Assembly: GCA_009602725.1 (NCBI GenBank)
Contig: WELB01000078.1
Coordinates: 107,956 to 171,955 of the forward strand
DNA: 64,000 bases
Direction: 5' to 3'
Origin: Spirogloea muscicola
Lineage: Eukaryota > Streptophyta > Zygnematophyceae > Spirogloeales > Spirogloeaceae
This document shows, in pieces, positions 1 through 10,997 of the stretch. Positions within the stretch are counted from its first letter, which is position 1. Each line of letters starts with the position of its first letter. The position numbers and the translations under genes were made by a program. A model generated the notes under the pieces. It had not been told where the DNA came from and made no database searches. It was given only the letters and a program-made list of their open reading frames with translations.

Positions 1-62
1 CCTCCCTCTCCCTCTCCCTCCTGCCTCTCTCCTCCCCTCCCTCCCTCCCTCCCTCCCCCTCC
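1..62. repeat. CT-rich low-complexity tract
   Basis: Pyrimidine-only run of CCT/CCCT units at the window edge. It has no coding signal. It lies upstream of the RAB5IF-like gene and may be in its 5' flank or 5' UTR. Confidence 0.8.
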
Positions 63-474
63 GCTCCATGTATTCCCCAGACCATTTCCTCGTGCGCTGC
101 TGCCCACCTTCCCGTAAGCCCCTACCCTCGTCTTTCGCACCTCTCTCTGGGGTCTGCTCGTAGGCAAGCACACTGACAAGGTGGGGGGCGACGTCTTAGC
201 CTGGCCCCCTGCCTTGCCCACCCACTGCTTGGTCTTGACAAGCCCCTGTGCCGTCTGCTCTTTGGGGAGCTCCGCCTTCCGCTCAATGCCACATTCCCTG
301 CCTCTCCCCTCCTGCAGCTCATGCCCACTCACTCCTCCGCCCGGTCTCGTCTCTCCAAGGACACAGCGGAGCAGTACTTGCAGCAGGGCTTTTGAGGACT
401 CGCCATAATGGCAGGCGCCCGTGTCAGGCCAGCTCCTCATTGAGTGTTGAACCTGAGTTCCCGCAAGTGCGCAG

Positions 475-1143
475 GATGAGCTGGGTGATGTCCTCCACTG
501 GATGCGCCAGGCGTTTGGCCTCGTCTGCGGCGTCGCATGGGGCGCCATCCCCCTCCATGGTGGTGCCTGGTTCTTTGTGTACGCTTTTACCACTTTCTCA
601 GATCCTCTGCACCACAATCACCTCACACTCAGAACACCGCCTTTATAATACCTGGACAGTATCTCATCAAGCACATAAAAAAACAATCGGTTGGCCCACC
701 GTTTTTGAACCAGTGCCTTACTGGCTACTCTCCATTGCTGGCTCATGACCTGCAACTGTTGTTGCCACTGATTGATTGAGCAATGCTGTGGCTGCAGGTA
801 CGTTCTTCTGAGCATGGCCCTGGTGTTCTCCTACTACAAGTACTACCTTCGGGTGGACGAGGAGGAGTTTGGTGGCCATGCTGCGCTGCTGCAGGAGGGC
901 CTAGTCGCTGCTGTTGGCCTCTTCATGGTCAGCCTGCGAGTGTCGCCCCAAGCCGGCAGCTCTAAGTTGCTACCTGCATCAACTGACGAACTTGCTTGCT
1001 GTGCATCTCCACATTGTAGCATTGCGCAGCATTTGCAACCTTAGCTGGGTCATGACGTGGACGCGGCTGACTCCCTTCTTGTATTGCTCTTGCATGTGCA
1101 GCTTCTCTGGGTGCTCATATACAGCTGCTTGCACGCTCCCTAG
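475..1143 (+). CDS. RAB5IF: RAB5IF/OPTI-like ER membrane protein (5' exon unresolved)
   Basis: Three exons splice cleanly: 475-578, 798-927 and 1102-1143 (TAG), giving 91 visible residues. They show the RAB5IF (Rab5-interacting, EMC6-like fold) signature: an acidic lead-in DELGDVLHWMRQ, a hydrophobic segment ending GAIPLHGGAWFF, a second membrane segment, the hallmark RVDEEEFGGHAALLQEG, and a final short helix LLWVLIYS. In animals RAB5IF/OPTI is part of the GEL complex of the ER multipass translocon and has also been linked to respirasome assembly; plants have close homologues. All junctions are GT-AG (GT at 579 and 928, AG at 797 and 1101). The N-terminal exon was not resolved. An ATG at 321 opens a short Ser/Arg-rich stretch that could be it, but no donor gives the right phase. 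The identification is firm and the start is not. Confidence 0.85.
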
Positions 1144-1320
1144 AACGTGGAGCAGGGCTTTTGCCTCTTTAGCACTAACACCTTGGTGGCCAGGAGTCCC
1201 ACCTGTCAGATGCTTATACATCTGCCATTGTCCAGCCTTAGCTAAAGCTCTCCCGCACTTTCCATTACTGAAAGTCACGATGATCAATCCCTGTTATCTA
1301 CCCTGGACCTGGACCTCCTG

Positions 1321-1380
1321 AAGTGCACCTCTCAAGAGGTGCACCTCTCAAGAGGTTCACCTCTCAAGAGGTGCATCTCA
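1321..1380. repeat. 16-bp palindromic tandem repeat
   Basis: About 3.5 copies of GTGCACCTCTCAAGAG. Each unit is nearly self-complementary (ACCTCT / AGAGGT arms around CA), so consecutive units can form a chain of hairpins. It lies about 180 bp past the RAB5IF stop codon. Confidence 0.85.
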
Positions 1381-1488
1381 GGGGCAGCTTATAGAGGGGG
1401 TCCTGGGCAAATCATGCAATATAGAGGGTAAGTTCGAAGATGGCACACCTTTAATGAGGAAGGAAAAGCGCACATTGTTTGGAGCAGA

Positions 1489-2147
1489 TCACAGGTTAGC
1501 GGGCTCATAGAAATGTTGTGTGTAGATGAAATAGTGGATTGAACGCCCTATCATCCTAGAGACGATTTTTTGGGCGTAGCCCCCCGCTTTACCCGAAGTG
1601 TTTCGGTACGCATAATCATCGTAAATTGTCGAGAAAAGCAGGGCAGCTTCGTGAAGATTGGCAATAAGACTGTCTTCTTTTACGTTTGAAGCGCTGCTGC
1701 CTTAGCAGTAGATGATGGTTGACTCATACCCTATGGAACTAAAGATATGTCCATAAACAAAACCCACAGCAATATTCTCCTAGGGGGGTCGTGCTGTCAT
1801 CTAAGAGAGCAGAGCTTATCAGTGACATAAAGAGCTTCGGGAAGAGGGTAAAGTACTCGTATAGAGAGGTCAATCAAGTAGCATCCAATGTATCGTATCA
1901 CAATGCCGTTCTTGGGCTAGTATTTGAGAACAACACGATGCTGTCTAATTTCGAGCTTCTCGACCTCGAGCGCAGGCCTTACACATTGATAAGCTATGTG
2001 CTTCTTGTAGAACTCGTTCACTCTCACAATCCTATGCTTATTTCGAGGATATTTTCTCGAGAAATCTTTGAGCCCCTCGACCACCTGGTCACTGGCCCGG
2101 CTAATGCACATGGTGGTGATGCCTTGCTGCAAGGTGAATGACTTTCA
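1489..2147 (-). other. Unrecognised coding-like stretch(es), minus strand
   Basis: Two minus-strand open stretches read like protein rather than noise: about 2147-1917 (basic, with IVRVNEFYKKHIAYQ) and about 1705-1489 (with LFSTIYDDYAYRNTSGKAG). They are more A/T-rich than the nearby host exons. They are not joined by one frame, and no clear splice pair was found. A plus-strand frame (1791-2141) is also open, so strand choice is not certain. I do not recognise a family. Either this is an unannotated gene with unresolved introns or a decayed one. Confidence 0.25.
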
Positions 2148-2634
2148 CCAGGTAAGGTAAGTACTTCCTTTGCAAGATGGCAAGACATCTCAAGCACAAG
2201 TCTCATGCAGAACTGCAGCAGATATAGCAGTGGTCAGATCAGGAAGCCTAAGTCTTTATGCTGGTCTCTCAGAACAGCAACAACATTGTCGCCAGCAGTA
2301 TCAGTGAAGGTCCCCCGTCCATGGACCAACGTATTTTTCGGATTGCAGACGGACCATCAAGGCAGGTAGTTGTTACAGCGGTAAAAAATAAAGGCCCGCG
2401 TACACTCTAGGCTTTCTTCAGACAGGGTAGATAAGGTGTTTTCCCCTCACAATTGGTGCCTATCAGCCTCATGCATGCTAAAGCTAGTTCGGGACATGTA
2501 CATTGGGCTGCGCTAAAGTTCCTGTTGGCATCTGCCACAAAAGTGAAGGAAGCTCAAGCCACTGCTTGTGGTTGGAAGTAGGCGACTAGGGGGTGCACAC
2601 TGAAGGGAACGGGAATAGCAAGGTATGTACAAGA

Positions 2635-5600
2635 CTAGCCCTCAGCCTCACCCATGTCGCCCCAGCGTACATTGTGCTTTGCAGCCAGATAGTGGGATCC
2701 AATTGGCCCGCGAGATCCATAAGGGTACAACTCGGGGCCCACCTTATTTCCTTCTAGCTCCTTCAAAAGAGGGGTGAAAATCCTCCAGGCTGCACGCCCA
2801 AGTAGGATGTCAGTGTAGAGCAAGTAGGACGAGTATTTGAAGAGAAGGACTGTCAGGACAGTGACAGGATGAAACAACATTCTCCTACTCAAGATGCTCG
2901 GAGCTTAAGTCAAGATGCACTGCGCAGACTACTGCAACATAGCCGTGACGATGTAGGTCATAGGCTTCAGGCAGTGACAGACAGACTCAAGCTGACACTG
3001 ATCAACAATCAGCTGCTCACCAATGTCAAGCTCATCTGAACGGATGAAGAGTCGCTTGTCGCCTTCAATGGAGTCCAAGATCAATCGCTCGTAAGAATCT
3101 GGAATCTGACCTTTGTACCTGCGCCAATAGCCACGCCAAAATCGTCCCACTTTAAAGTGAGACTGACCTAAGCTGTCATTTTGTTTTCTCATCGATTTAA
3201 CAAGAGAGATCTGAGAGAAATCACATCTTAAAAATATCCTTCATTAGCTTAGCCTATCGACACTTCCAACTTGATCTACCAACTTAATCTGATCTCAAAC
3301 ATACAAATAATCTGTACGAACAGATCTGCTATTGTCTTCACATGGTAAAGAAAGGTAGGTAAGTCAACAAGAGCACCAAAGAGAAGTCGGCTTCTTGAAA
3401 CGAGTACTAGCACAGTCATCTGTGACGAACCTGTCAGCGTAGTGAAGGTTTAGATTGGAGCGATCTAACCGCATCCCTATGCCAGGAATCTTGTTATTGA
3501 TCTTGATGTAGATAGCCTCATTCGGTTGGAGACGAATAACAAGCTCATTAGTTGCAAGGTCTAGATCTGTGCCAAAGCTCCTCTTGTACAAGTTGCCTGG
3601 AACATGCCTGAACTGGACTCTGATTTCGGCCCTGCAACATGCAGAAATAAGCACGTGCTCAAGTCATGAATTTTGCAACTCTAAGTCCTCAGTCCTTCGC
3701 AATTATCTGTTTATGTCAATACCACCAGCTCAGACAACAATGATGCTGCTACTTGCCTTCAAGGGCAAGAACCAGCTCCTTGATCAACAAGCTGTGCGTC
3801 CTGGCTGGTAGAAGTCAGCTCATGATACAGGATGCAACAATATTCCGAGCAAACGAAAGAGCAAGAAGGTCATCTTCATGTGCTTACTGTTTCTTGTGAA
3901 GCGCCTTTCCGGCCTTCATTAGGAAGGGCACTCCATCCCACCGCGCATTATCTATCCAAAGTGCAGCGGCTGCAAAGGTGGGTGTGATTGAATTGTTGGG
4001 AACCGTCTTGTCATCTGTGTAGCCCTGATACTTCACACCCCCCCTTGAGTTAGCCTTATACTGGCCGATGACAACGTCTTCCAACTGCAGCGGCCTCATT
4101 GACTTCAGAACCTTGACCTGGCAAAACAACGAGCCTGTGGAGTAAGATCTAACTCACATTGTTTGCTTTGGAATGGCGGATTGCCACTTAATTGATGAAA
4201 CATTGGTTGGCACAAAGCATAGGAGCAGTCACAAACCAGAGGGCTCTCATGCAAGCGACTTTACCTCATCCCCTAATGTACAATAGTGAACCATTAGTGC
4301 AGGTCTGCGAACAAGAGCCATACTGCTGGTCTGACAAATCTGTATATCCAAGTGGATGTCCATCCTATTCCAAGACCCAACTCAATCACACAGCTGTTCA
4401 GGTGCTTACTTTTTCATTGATGATGTCCTCTGCTGCTAAGGAGACAGGGGGCTCCATTGCAAAGAGGGCCAAGATCTGAAGAAGGTGATTTTGCATGATA
4501 TCACGAATGATGCCATAGTTATCAAAGTAGCTGCAGCAAGAGCGGGGAAATTGTCATTCATAAGCCTTTGTTCATGCAGACAAGGAACAGCGGCAGGCAT
4601 CTCAGTTTTATGTTTGTGAGGTCCTGCCATCTTACTAGCTGCATGTGTTACCCACTATTTAAGATATGCAGTCGGATCCGCATGCTTCTGGTGTACAAGT
4701 ACTGTCATGAGCCTGCATTTATGCCAAGATATAGGTATCTAACTAGACAGATCCATTTGACAATTTTTCGCTAGAGTGGTCAATCAACAACTCAATGACT
4801 TACCCTCCTCTGCCCTCTGTGCCGAAATCTTCGGAGAAAGTGATCTGAACGTTCCTGATGTATTGTCGGCACCACAGGGGCTCGAAGACAAGGTTTGAGA
4901 AGCGCAGGACTGACAGATTTTCAACCAGCTCCTTGCCTAGGTAGTGGTCGATTCTGGACATTTCAGCATCATGGTTTGTCAAGACAGATGACACATTGCC
5001 CCTTCTCACGATGCAGATATCTGCATGCATTTGAAGTGAGTTTTATAAGCCTCAGCTTCGCATGGCGCAGCAATACTATACACTCACCTGTAGGTGTCTT
5101 CCTCGGAGAAGTACTTTGCCAATCCTCGTGTCAAATCTGCTGATGACTCGGTGTCGCGACCAAACGGTTTCTCAACAATGATACGTGTCCACCCCTTTGA
5201 GGCCTTTGCCCCTTTACTTGCCGATTTGGCAACATCAACAAAGACATTTGGAGGGATGGATAGGTAGAAGAGGCGATTGGCGACCTTCCCTTCCTGTGAG
5301 TTAAGCTGGTCTCGTCAGATCGATGCGAGACAGATTGCAAATTCGCAGTTATGGCTTCCACTTAAGACCCCTCATGATCAAGATGCAATGTCAACCGAGA
5401 CATTTCTTGTTCATCTGCTTGAAATTTCTAAAACATGCAACATCTCAAAAAGCCGCCAAGTTTGCGTCCAAATTTTCACCTCCTGCTCCTTCAGCTTGAC
5501 GTCCAAGCCCTTGAAGCCGTCTTCATCATCGTACATCCCAGAATGATAGAAGCAACGGTTTAGGAACTCTGCCTGTTTGTCTCCACACTTCGCTCTGCAG

Positions 5601-6912
5601 GACAGAGTGCTTGCAGATTACTAGGGCCGCATTCTCTCCTCAAAGCTCTAGAAACCGTCCATACTGGGTGAAGCGAGCTAAGAAATCTTCCGAGGAGCAA
5701 GCATGATACTCTTGCTTGATGTGCTCCCAATATTTGCAGCACAGGAGGCTGCAGCACTTTCATCAACTCTTGCAGCTTACCCTGCATCAATCCTGCAAGT
5801 CAACTTCTCGCTTATCATATCACGCAGCTCCTCATTCGTCATCTTGCTTCTGGCATAGCCAAATATTGTAAAATGCTGCAGATTACCAAATTTGTTGGTA
5901 TTGGTACCGTGCATTTCACACAAAGGCGGCTGCATAAGCTGCTAACTGAAGGTGTTGTTAGGTCACGGCAACAAGTTTTGACTGTGCCGCAGCTGGCTCG
6001 TCGTCTCTGAGGCTGCAGTCTCAGAGATAGACCAACATCCTTTGCTGTCTATCTTAGGGTGCTGATAATGACCTTCATCCAATCAGCGAAATTGATGACA
6101 ACGCCACGTAGACTTGTAGAAGAAGAAGGCTTAGAGCAAAGTACTGTAGTGCTGATACTGCAACATTGAGACAAACCTTCGGAAGGAATCCTTCGTAGTA
6201 TAGGGCGAAAAGAGCAGGGAAGATCTTCTTCTTAGCCAAGTCTCCAGAGGCCCCTACAACAGTGATGCTCACAGTCGTGGCAGATCCAACATTGCTGGAG
6301 GATGTGCCAAAGGACTTGGGCACTTCAGGCTCCGTCGGTGGCTTCTGATTGCCTGTGTCACTTGCTGGAGGAGCCTTTGTCGCAATGTTGGACTTGGTGT
6401 CTGCAGGTGACTTAGAGCTGCAGTTCAGAACCCCTGACAACAAGGATATTAGGTTTCTTGACAGCTTTGACCTCAAGGAGCTGAGGTGCAGCTAAGATAC
6501 AGCAGTAACAGCCTGATGCCCCTACTGACGTTCCGAAGCTTGCATCGCCGATCAGAAGATCGATCCTGTGCTTACGCATCAAACGACAAATCCGTGGGAT
6601 GTCAAACCCAAGGAGGCTCTTCCATAGCGGCTGGCGCCCTTCCATACCTTCAGTGGTGGCAGGAGCCTCGGCCCGAGTGCTCCCGTTAAGACCGGCCTTG
6701 GGGCCGCGCCTCGGGCTCGCCACATGACCGGCAAAGTGTGCCCCGGACGTCCAGACGGCGCGCCTCCGCAGGCCACGGAAGTCGTCGGCGGCGACCCCGC
6801 CGAGCAGCGGGCAGGCCGAGGACCACGCCACGCGAAGTGGCGACGACGGCGGCGGCGCGTGAGCACATTCGGACAGCGGCGTGGCCGGCGGGGCGCGCAG
6901 GGCAGCGGCCAT
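2635..6912 (-). CDS. G6PD: Glucose-6-phosphate 1-dehydrogenase, plastid type
   Basis: Catalyses NADP-dependent oxidation of glucose-6-phosphate, the entry step of the oxidative pentose phosphate pathway. Eleven exons join in frame: 6912-6648, 6433-6177, 5875-5781, 5594-5480, 5293-5088, 4953-4804, 4530-4410, 4117-3888, 3631-3431, 3118-3021, 2789-2635. The total is 1893 nt, or 630 aa. Visible motifs are the NADP-binding [18 protein letters not shown], the substrate/catalytic RIDHYLGKE, and the C-terminal YPYGSRGP. The first about 100 residues are Ala/Ser/Arg-rich and fit a chloroplast transit peptide. The pair in TCRIDAGAKC (C-x7-C, across exons 3/4) matches the spacing of the thioredoxin-regulated cysteines of plant plastid G6PDH, so redox control is inferred. 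The start ATG at 6912 is the first in frame. The 5' side abuts a hairpin-element island. Confidence 0.95.
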
Positions 6913-7087
6913 GGCTCTCGTGGCGAAGGCGGGGTTAGATGGCGCGCCCAGGGAGCCTTGCCTGTATGAAGGCCCACGTGGTAAAAGGAGAGAAGGGGGG
7001 CCAGCTCAAGTGGGTGCCAGCGCTCCACCTTCCTGGCTGGCCTCTTACAGCAACCGCCTCATCGACAGAGAGCCTTTCCTTGCTTTG

Positions 7088-7860
7088 TTTGGCCCCTTCG
7101 AACCTTGTCAATTCTTTTCGGGCTGGCTTCTCACAGCCCTTGCCCCCATTGGGAGAGCCACTTCTCTTTCCTTGCGGGCTGGCTTCTCACAGCCCTTGCC
7201 CCCATGGGACAGCCACTTCTTCTTTCCTTGCTTCAGAAGGGCGAGCTGCGGTTAGGAGTGGCGGTAGAAGGGGCGGTATGGCGGCGCCGGGCCCCGTCTC
7301 GTCGTGGCCCGTCCCCGGCGGCGGGCCCCCGTGGGGGGGGCCGGCCCGCCAATGGGCAGCGGCCCCGTAGGGGCCGCGCCCGTCAAGGGGCCCCCTGCCG
7401 ACCTTGTCGCCGCGTCCCGCTGGGCTGCCTCCGCAGGCCATCGGCCACCCGCCGCCGCCACCAACATGCACACCTCTAAGCTGAAGTCGGCAAAGCCCGG
7501 ACCCGATGCTCTTCAACATACTTCAAAAGAGCCACTTTCTTCCAAGTCATTCCCTTGGGCTGTGTGACCTCGCCCAACTCTTATGGGCTGGCCTTTTCCA
7601 GTTCTCGCCCGCTTTGGAAGAGCCACTTTCCTTTGGGCTGGCCTCTCAAATCCTTCGTGGTACTTGCATGGCCGTGTATTAAGCGCTTTCCCGCATTTTT
7701 GGACGTTGTACATCTCTTCTGGCTGGCTGGTCTGGCTGGCTGTAACAGCTCTCGCCGCCTTTGGAAGAGCTTACTTCTCAGTGCCGTCGCCTTTGCTATG
7801 AAGAAGAAGAGCTGATTTCTTCTTTTGGACGGCCTTTCACAGCTATCGCCACCTTCTGTG
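7088..7860 (+). repeat. Cluster of GGCTGG hairpin elements (about 5-6 copies)
   Basis: Clear copies lie at 7088-7165 (full form A: CCCCTTCGAACC, then TTTTCGGGCTGGC, CAGCCC and a GAGAGCCACTT end), 7175-7227 and 7577-7633. More diverged ones lie at about 7705-7800 and 7816-7850. All share a GGCTGG(N)nCAGCC stem followed by a second small stem. No gene was recognised here. Open frames through the cluster are shadows of the repeats. Confidence 0.8.
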
Positions 7861-8039
7861 CGCTGTGCTTCGGTGCTCCTATGCTCACTTGTGGTTACGG
7901 AAGTCAACATTCAGCTATGCTTTCACCCTGTTACCTCAGCCACCCTTAGCCTAGGGCTTCACTTTGTTAGCTACACTCTATGCGTTCTTGCAATTTTGCG
8001 TTTTTACGTATTTGCCAGAACGTGCATTGGCTCGGCTTC

Positions 8040-8075
8040 GCCTTCCTTTCACTTCATGAACACCACGCGCCTTTC
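8040..8075 (-). repeat. Copy of the GCGCGCGGTGCGC repeat family
   Basis: The reverse complement matches the AAGGCGCG...GGTG...CATGAA.TGAAAGG core seen several times at 11.0-12.2 kb. It is a single diverged copy. Confidence 0.5.
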
Positions 8076-8284
8076 CTTGGGATAATCCTGCCACATAGTT
8101 TACTCGTAATTGAGGCTCTTGGGAAAGGAGGCGATGGCTGTACTGGGCCAAGCCATGGAATGATGGACAAAGGCAAAGGGGCCGGACAAGCGCGCGCTAC
8201 TCATCAGAGTAATTGGCCTTCTACGGATGGCCACTCAATAAGCAATAGTGAAAGCCGCGAGTCGGAATGACCAGCAGCTGGCAA

Positions 8285-8735
8285 GGAAAACCCTCGTGTA
8301 TCTGAATCAAACGAAGGCCGAAAGGGTCAAGTACAAAAGCAAGCACATCTAACGACGTACATCACCCACGGCAGATTGACCCGCTCAGTAACCACGGGTC
8401 AATACACGAAGGTCGCCAAGTGATGCCTGAATACTAGATGGCAGATCCGAAGCCCTTCTCCCACCAAATAGAGCTCGCCCAGCTTTCTAGTGCAAAGCAT
8501 TAGCCTGAGCACGCTGCAAACAGGTCGAAACTCGTCGTCGCAAGAACGACAGATATGCAGCTGGCAAGCCCATCTCAGCCGGAAACCCACCTGCACGTCG
8601 TGCACAACCTAGATATGCAATATTCTGAAGGAGAGTGTGGAAACGAGGACCTAAACAGCCAAAGGTATCGACTGCACCTGGAAAGGAGTCACCCTGCTTA
8701 TTACCTGAGGTGGCAGCCACGGCCAGTTGCTAGCT
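8285..8735 (-). mobile_element. 5'-truncated LINE tail (C-terminus plus 3' UTR)
   Basis: On the minus strand it encodes a conserved LINE C-terminal segment (DTFGCLGPRFHTLLQNIA, then PAEMGLPAAYLSFLRRR, then RVLTRGY stop). A 3' UTR follows with a TTGACCCG...CGGGTCAA stem-loop and a GGCC-containing end. It matches the tails at 49.7-50.1 kb (+) and 52.2-52.5 kb (+). The coding part is interrupted, so it is an inactive 5' truncation. Confidence 0.8.
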
Positions 8736-10440
8736 GTGTTGCTGCTATGGTGCTCAATTCACGGCTGCTGCACTAGCACCCAATCTGTACAACACAAAAT
8801 GCAAGAGCAGCCTGGTCGCAGCCTGGTCTCGAAAGCTCGTCCACTTATTCTCGTGTGGGGAGATTAACACGATGGCATCATGGAGACGATTCCGATAGGC
8901 CAACTAATGATGATGTGATTAATGCTTGTCAGCTTCATTGAGATACAGCCTGTACATCGGCTACGCTCAGCAGCGTTCATGCCAGATCCAGCATGTAGTC
9001 AGTAAGGTAAAGACGACTGTAAGTTCAAGAAACTTTCCTAGGATTGAACATGATGTCATCGAGGGGCCGAGATGGTAGTAAGTAATTGGTAAGATTAAAT
9101 AGACACTGTTGTGAAAATACCACGGTGAACCGGGCGGGACAAACGATCCCATTAAGGTACTTTGCTCTCACGTATATTCAGGGATCGTCGTCGACTGGGG
9201 TTGACTACCTCAACTTGGACATGCTGCGCACTATTAATTGCCATTTGAGCATATGCATTGACTAATGACGTGTCAGATGAACCGATGGCATCATCACATA
9301 GAAATTTTGACATTAGAAACCTTTCCATGTTGTTCGTAGTTCGTCAATGAGTGTATGTACTGGTGCAGGACATAGGAACTCGTGCGTTAAAAGGCAAGAT
9401 TTTCTACTTGCGCTATCCTTACAGCCTCTACAACTTACTTGTCAGCAATATGCTGGACCTGCAACGACCGTAACCAGATGTACTTTCCTCCTTCCTAGCT
9501 GCTCTTGCTCATATGTGCACACCATCTAGAATAAGCTCATGCTAGAAGAAAGTGGGCTAACGATGAGAGGCAGCCTCTGTGAGGAGCCAGCTTGAGAATT
9601 GGACACAAGTCGAGCAAGATCCGCCAGCGAGACAGTACATCCATTCAAGGATTCCAGTAGCTGACATAGTAGACTCAGTAGCTCTCGTCAATGCCGCAAG
9701 TTGGACACACTAGGAGTAGGGCAGGAGACGCACTGCCATGAGCGCAATGATGCACGCCCAGCGCGGAGCTGCGAAGCAAACGCCTGAGTTGCTGCAGCGA
9801 GACGGAGAGAGGCATGCGGTAGGGCGAGAGAGCTCGGGACACGACGTCAAGCTGCTCGCTTTGTTCCGTGTCTGTCGCCTTGCCTTGTTGAAATGTGTCA
9901 GCCGCAGTCCATGGGGTAGCTGAACTATCACAATTAGAAAGGCACCAGATATTGTGTGTAATTTTAGCATCCTCGTAGTGAAATTGCGCCACTCAGAAAT
10001 TGACACGATTATCACTGTCATCTTTTGTCGGACAGAAGGAGGCCTTTGAATGTATATCTCATGAGTCATGATCAGGAGAATAGATATGAATACATATGTA
10101 TCTCTCTCTATGCCTTCTCTCTCCTTTCTCCCTCTTCAATGCCATGATCACAGGACGTTCGTCTACTATCAATATAAGCAAAGGGAGATCCTCTAGAAGG
10201 CTGCATAGCTAGCCACCATGGCATCCTGGCACCATGGAGAAGAAAGGTCAATTCTGTGCTCTTGCACTTCATCTCTTTCAGTAGATCAAATATCACCAAG
10301 TATTGCCGATTGGCTGCCAGTCGGTGACAAAGCGACTTCCTCATGCCTTGACGCTTGCAGTTATCCACGCAAGGGCTCCCTGCTGGACAAGTTCACGACT
10401 ACATTAGCTGTAGGACAACCGAGGAGCCTATCACGATGAG
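8736..10440. other. No confident gene
   Basis: A/T-richer sequence with no family recognised. Two plus-strand stretches, at about 9180-9265 and 9367-9470, follow AG acceptors and read like short exons (for example KIFYLRYPYSLYNLL). They could belong to a decayed or unresolved gene. Confidence 0.3.
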
Positions 10441-10745
10441 TGATATACATATCTGCAAGTGCCAGCGGCAGCCACGATAGCCTGGACGAGATTTCAAGGT
10501 AGAGCAAACGATTCCGGAGCATAGAGAACGATCAATCAGCCCGATGGAAGTAGCATCCAACTCAAGGAAGACCGACGAGCGTTTTTTTTTCAAATATGCA
10601 AGCGCCAGCAATAGCTGTGCGCTCATCGCCTGATTGGAGTAGTCAAGATGGAGCACGAGCGAGAGTTACCAAAGCATACAGTATGATCGACCAGCCCAGT
10701 GGCAGTAGCGTCCACCGCAAGTGGCAGATTACAACATGGATGTCT
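10441..10745. repeat. Diverged about 150-bp tandem duplication
   Basis: The segment from about 10450 to 10585 recurs at about 10590-10735. Both copies start near ATATxTGCAAG(T/C)GCCAGC and share a GCATA.AG....GATC.A.CAGCCC block, then GTAGC(A/G)TCCA. The copies are clearly diverged. Function is unknown. Confidence 0.5.
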
Positions 10746-10997
10746 CGACAAGTACAGAATTGTGGGCTGACTTCGGGCAATGCGGCTTTCGCTTGACCTC
10801 CGCTCTGGTGGCAACTGCCATGAAAAGCAGCTTATTCGATGTCGAGGGCTGCCATCCTACAGCTCGACCCTACGGTGCAGGCGGGCAAAGGGGTTGGGCC
10901 CGACATAACGGGGGGGAGGTGTTTGCTGGGCGCGAAAAGTGGCCGTAGGGCGGGCAGAGACCCGGCGGTGCGTGGTGGAGAGCCTGGTGCGCAAGAA

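Noticed and set aside
7088-7860. CRISPR array
   Set aside because: Repeats vary in length and sequence, spacing is irregular, orientations are mixed, and the context is eukaryotic.
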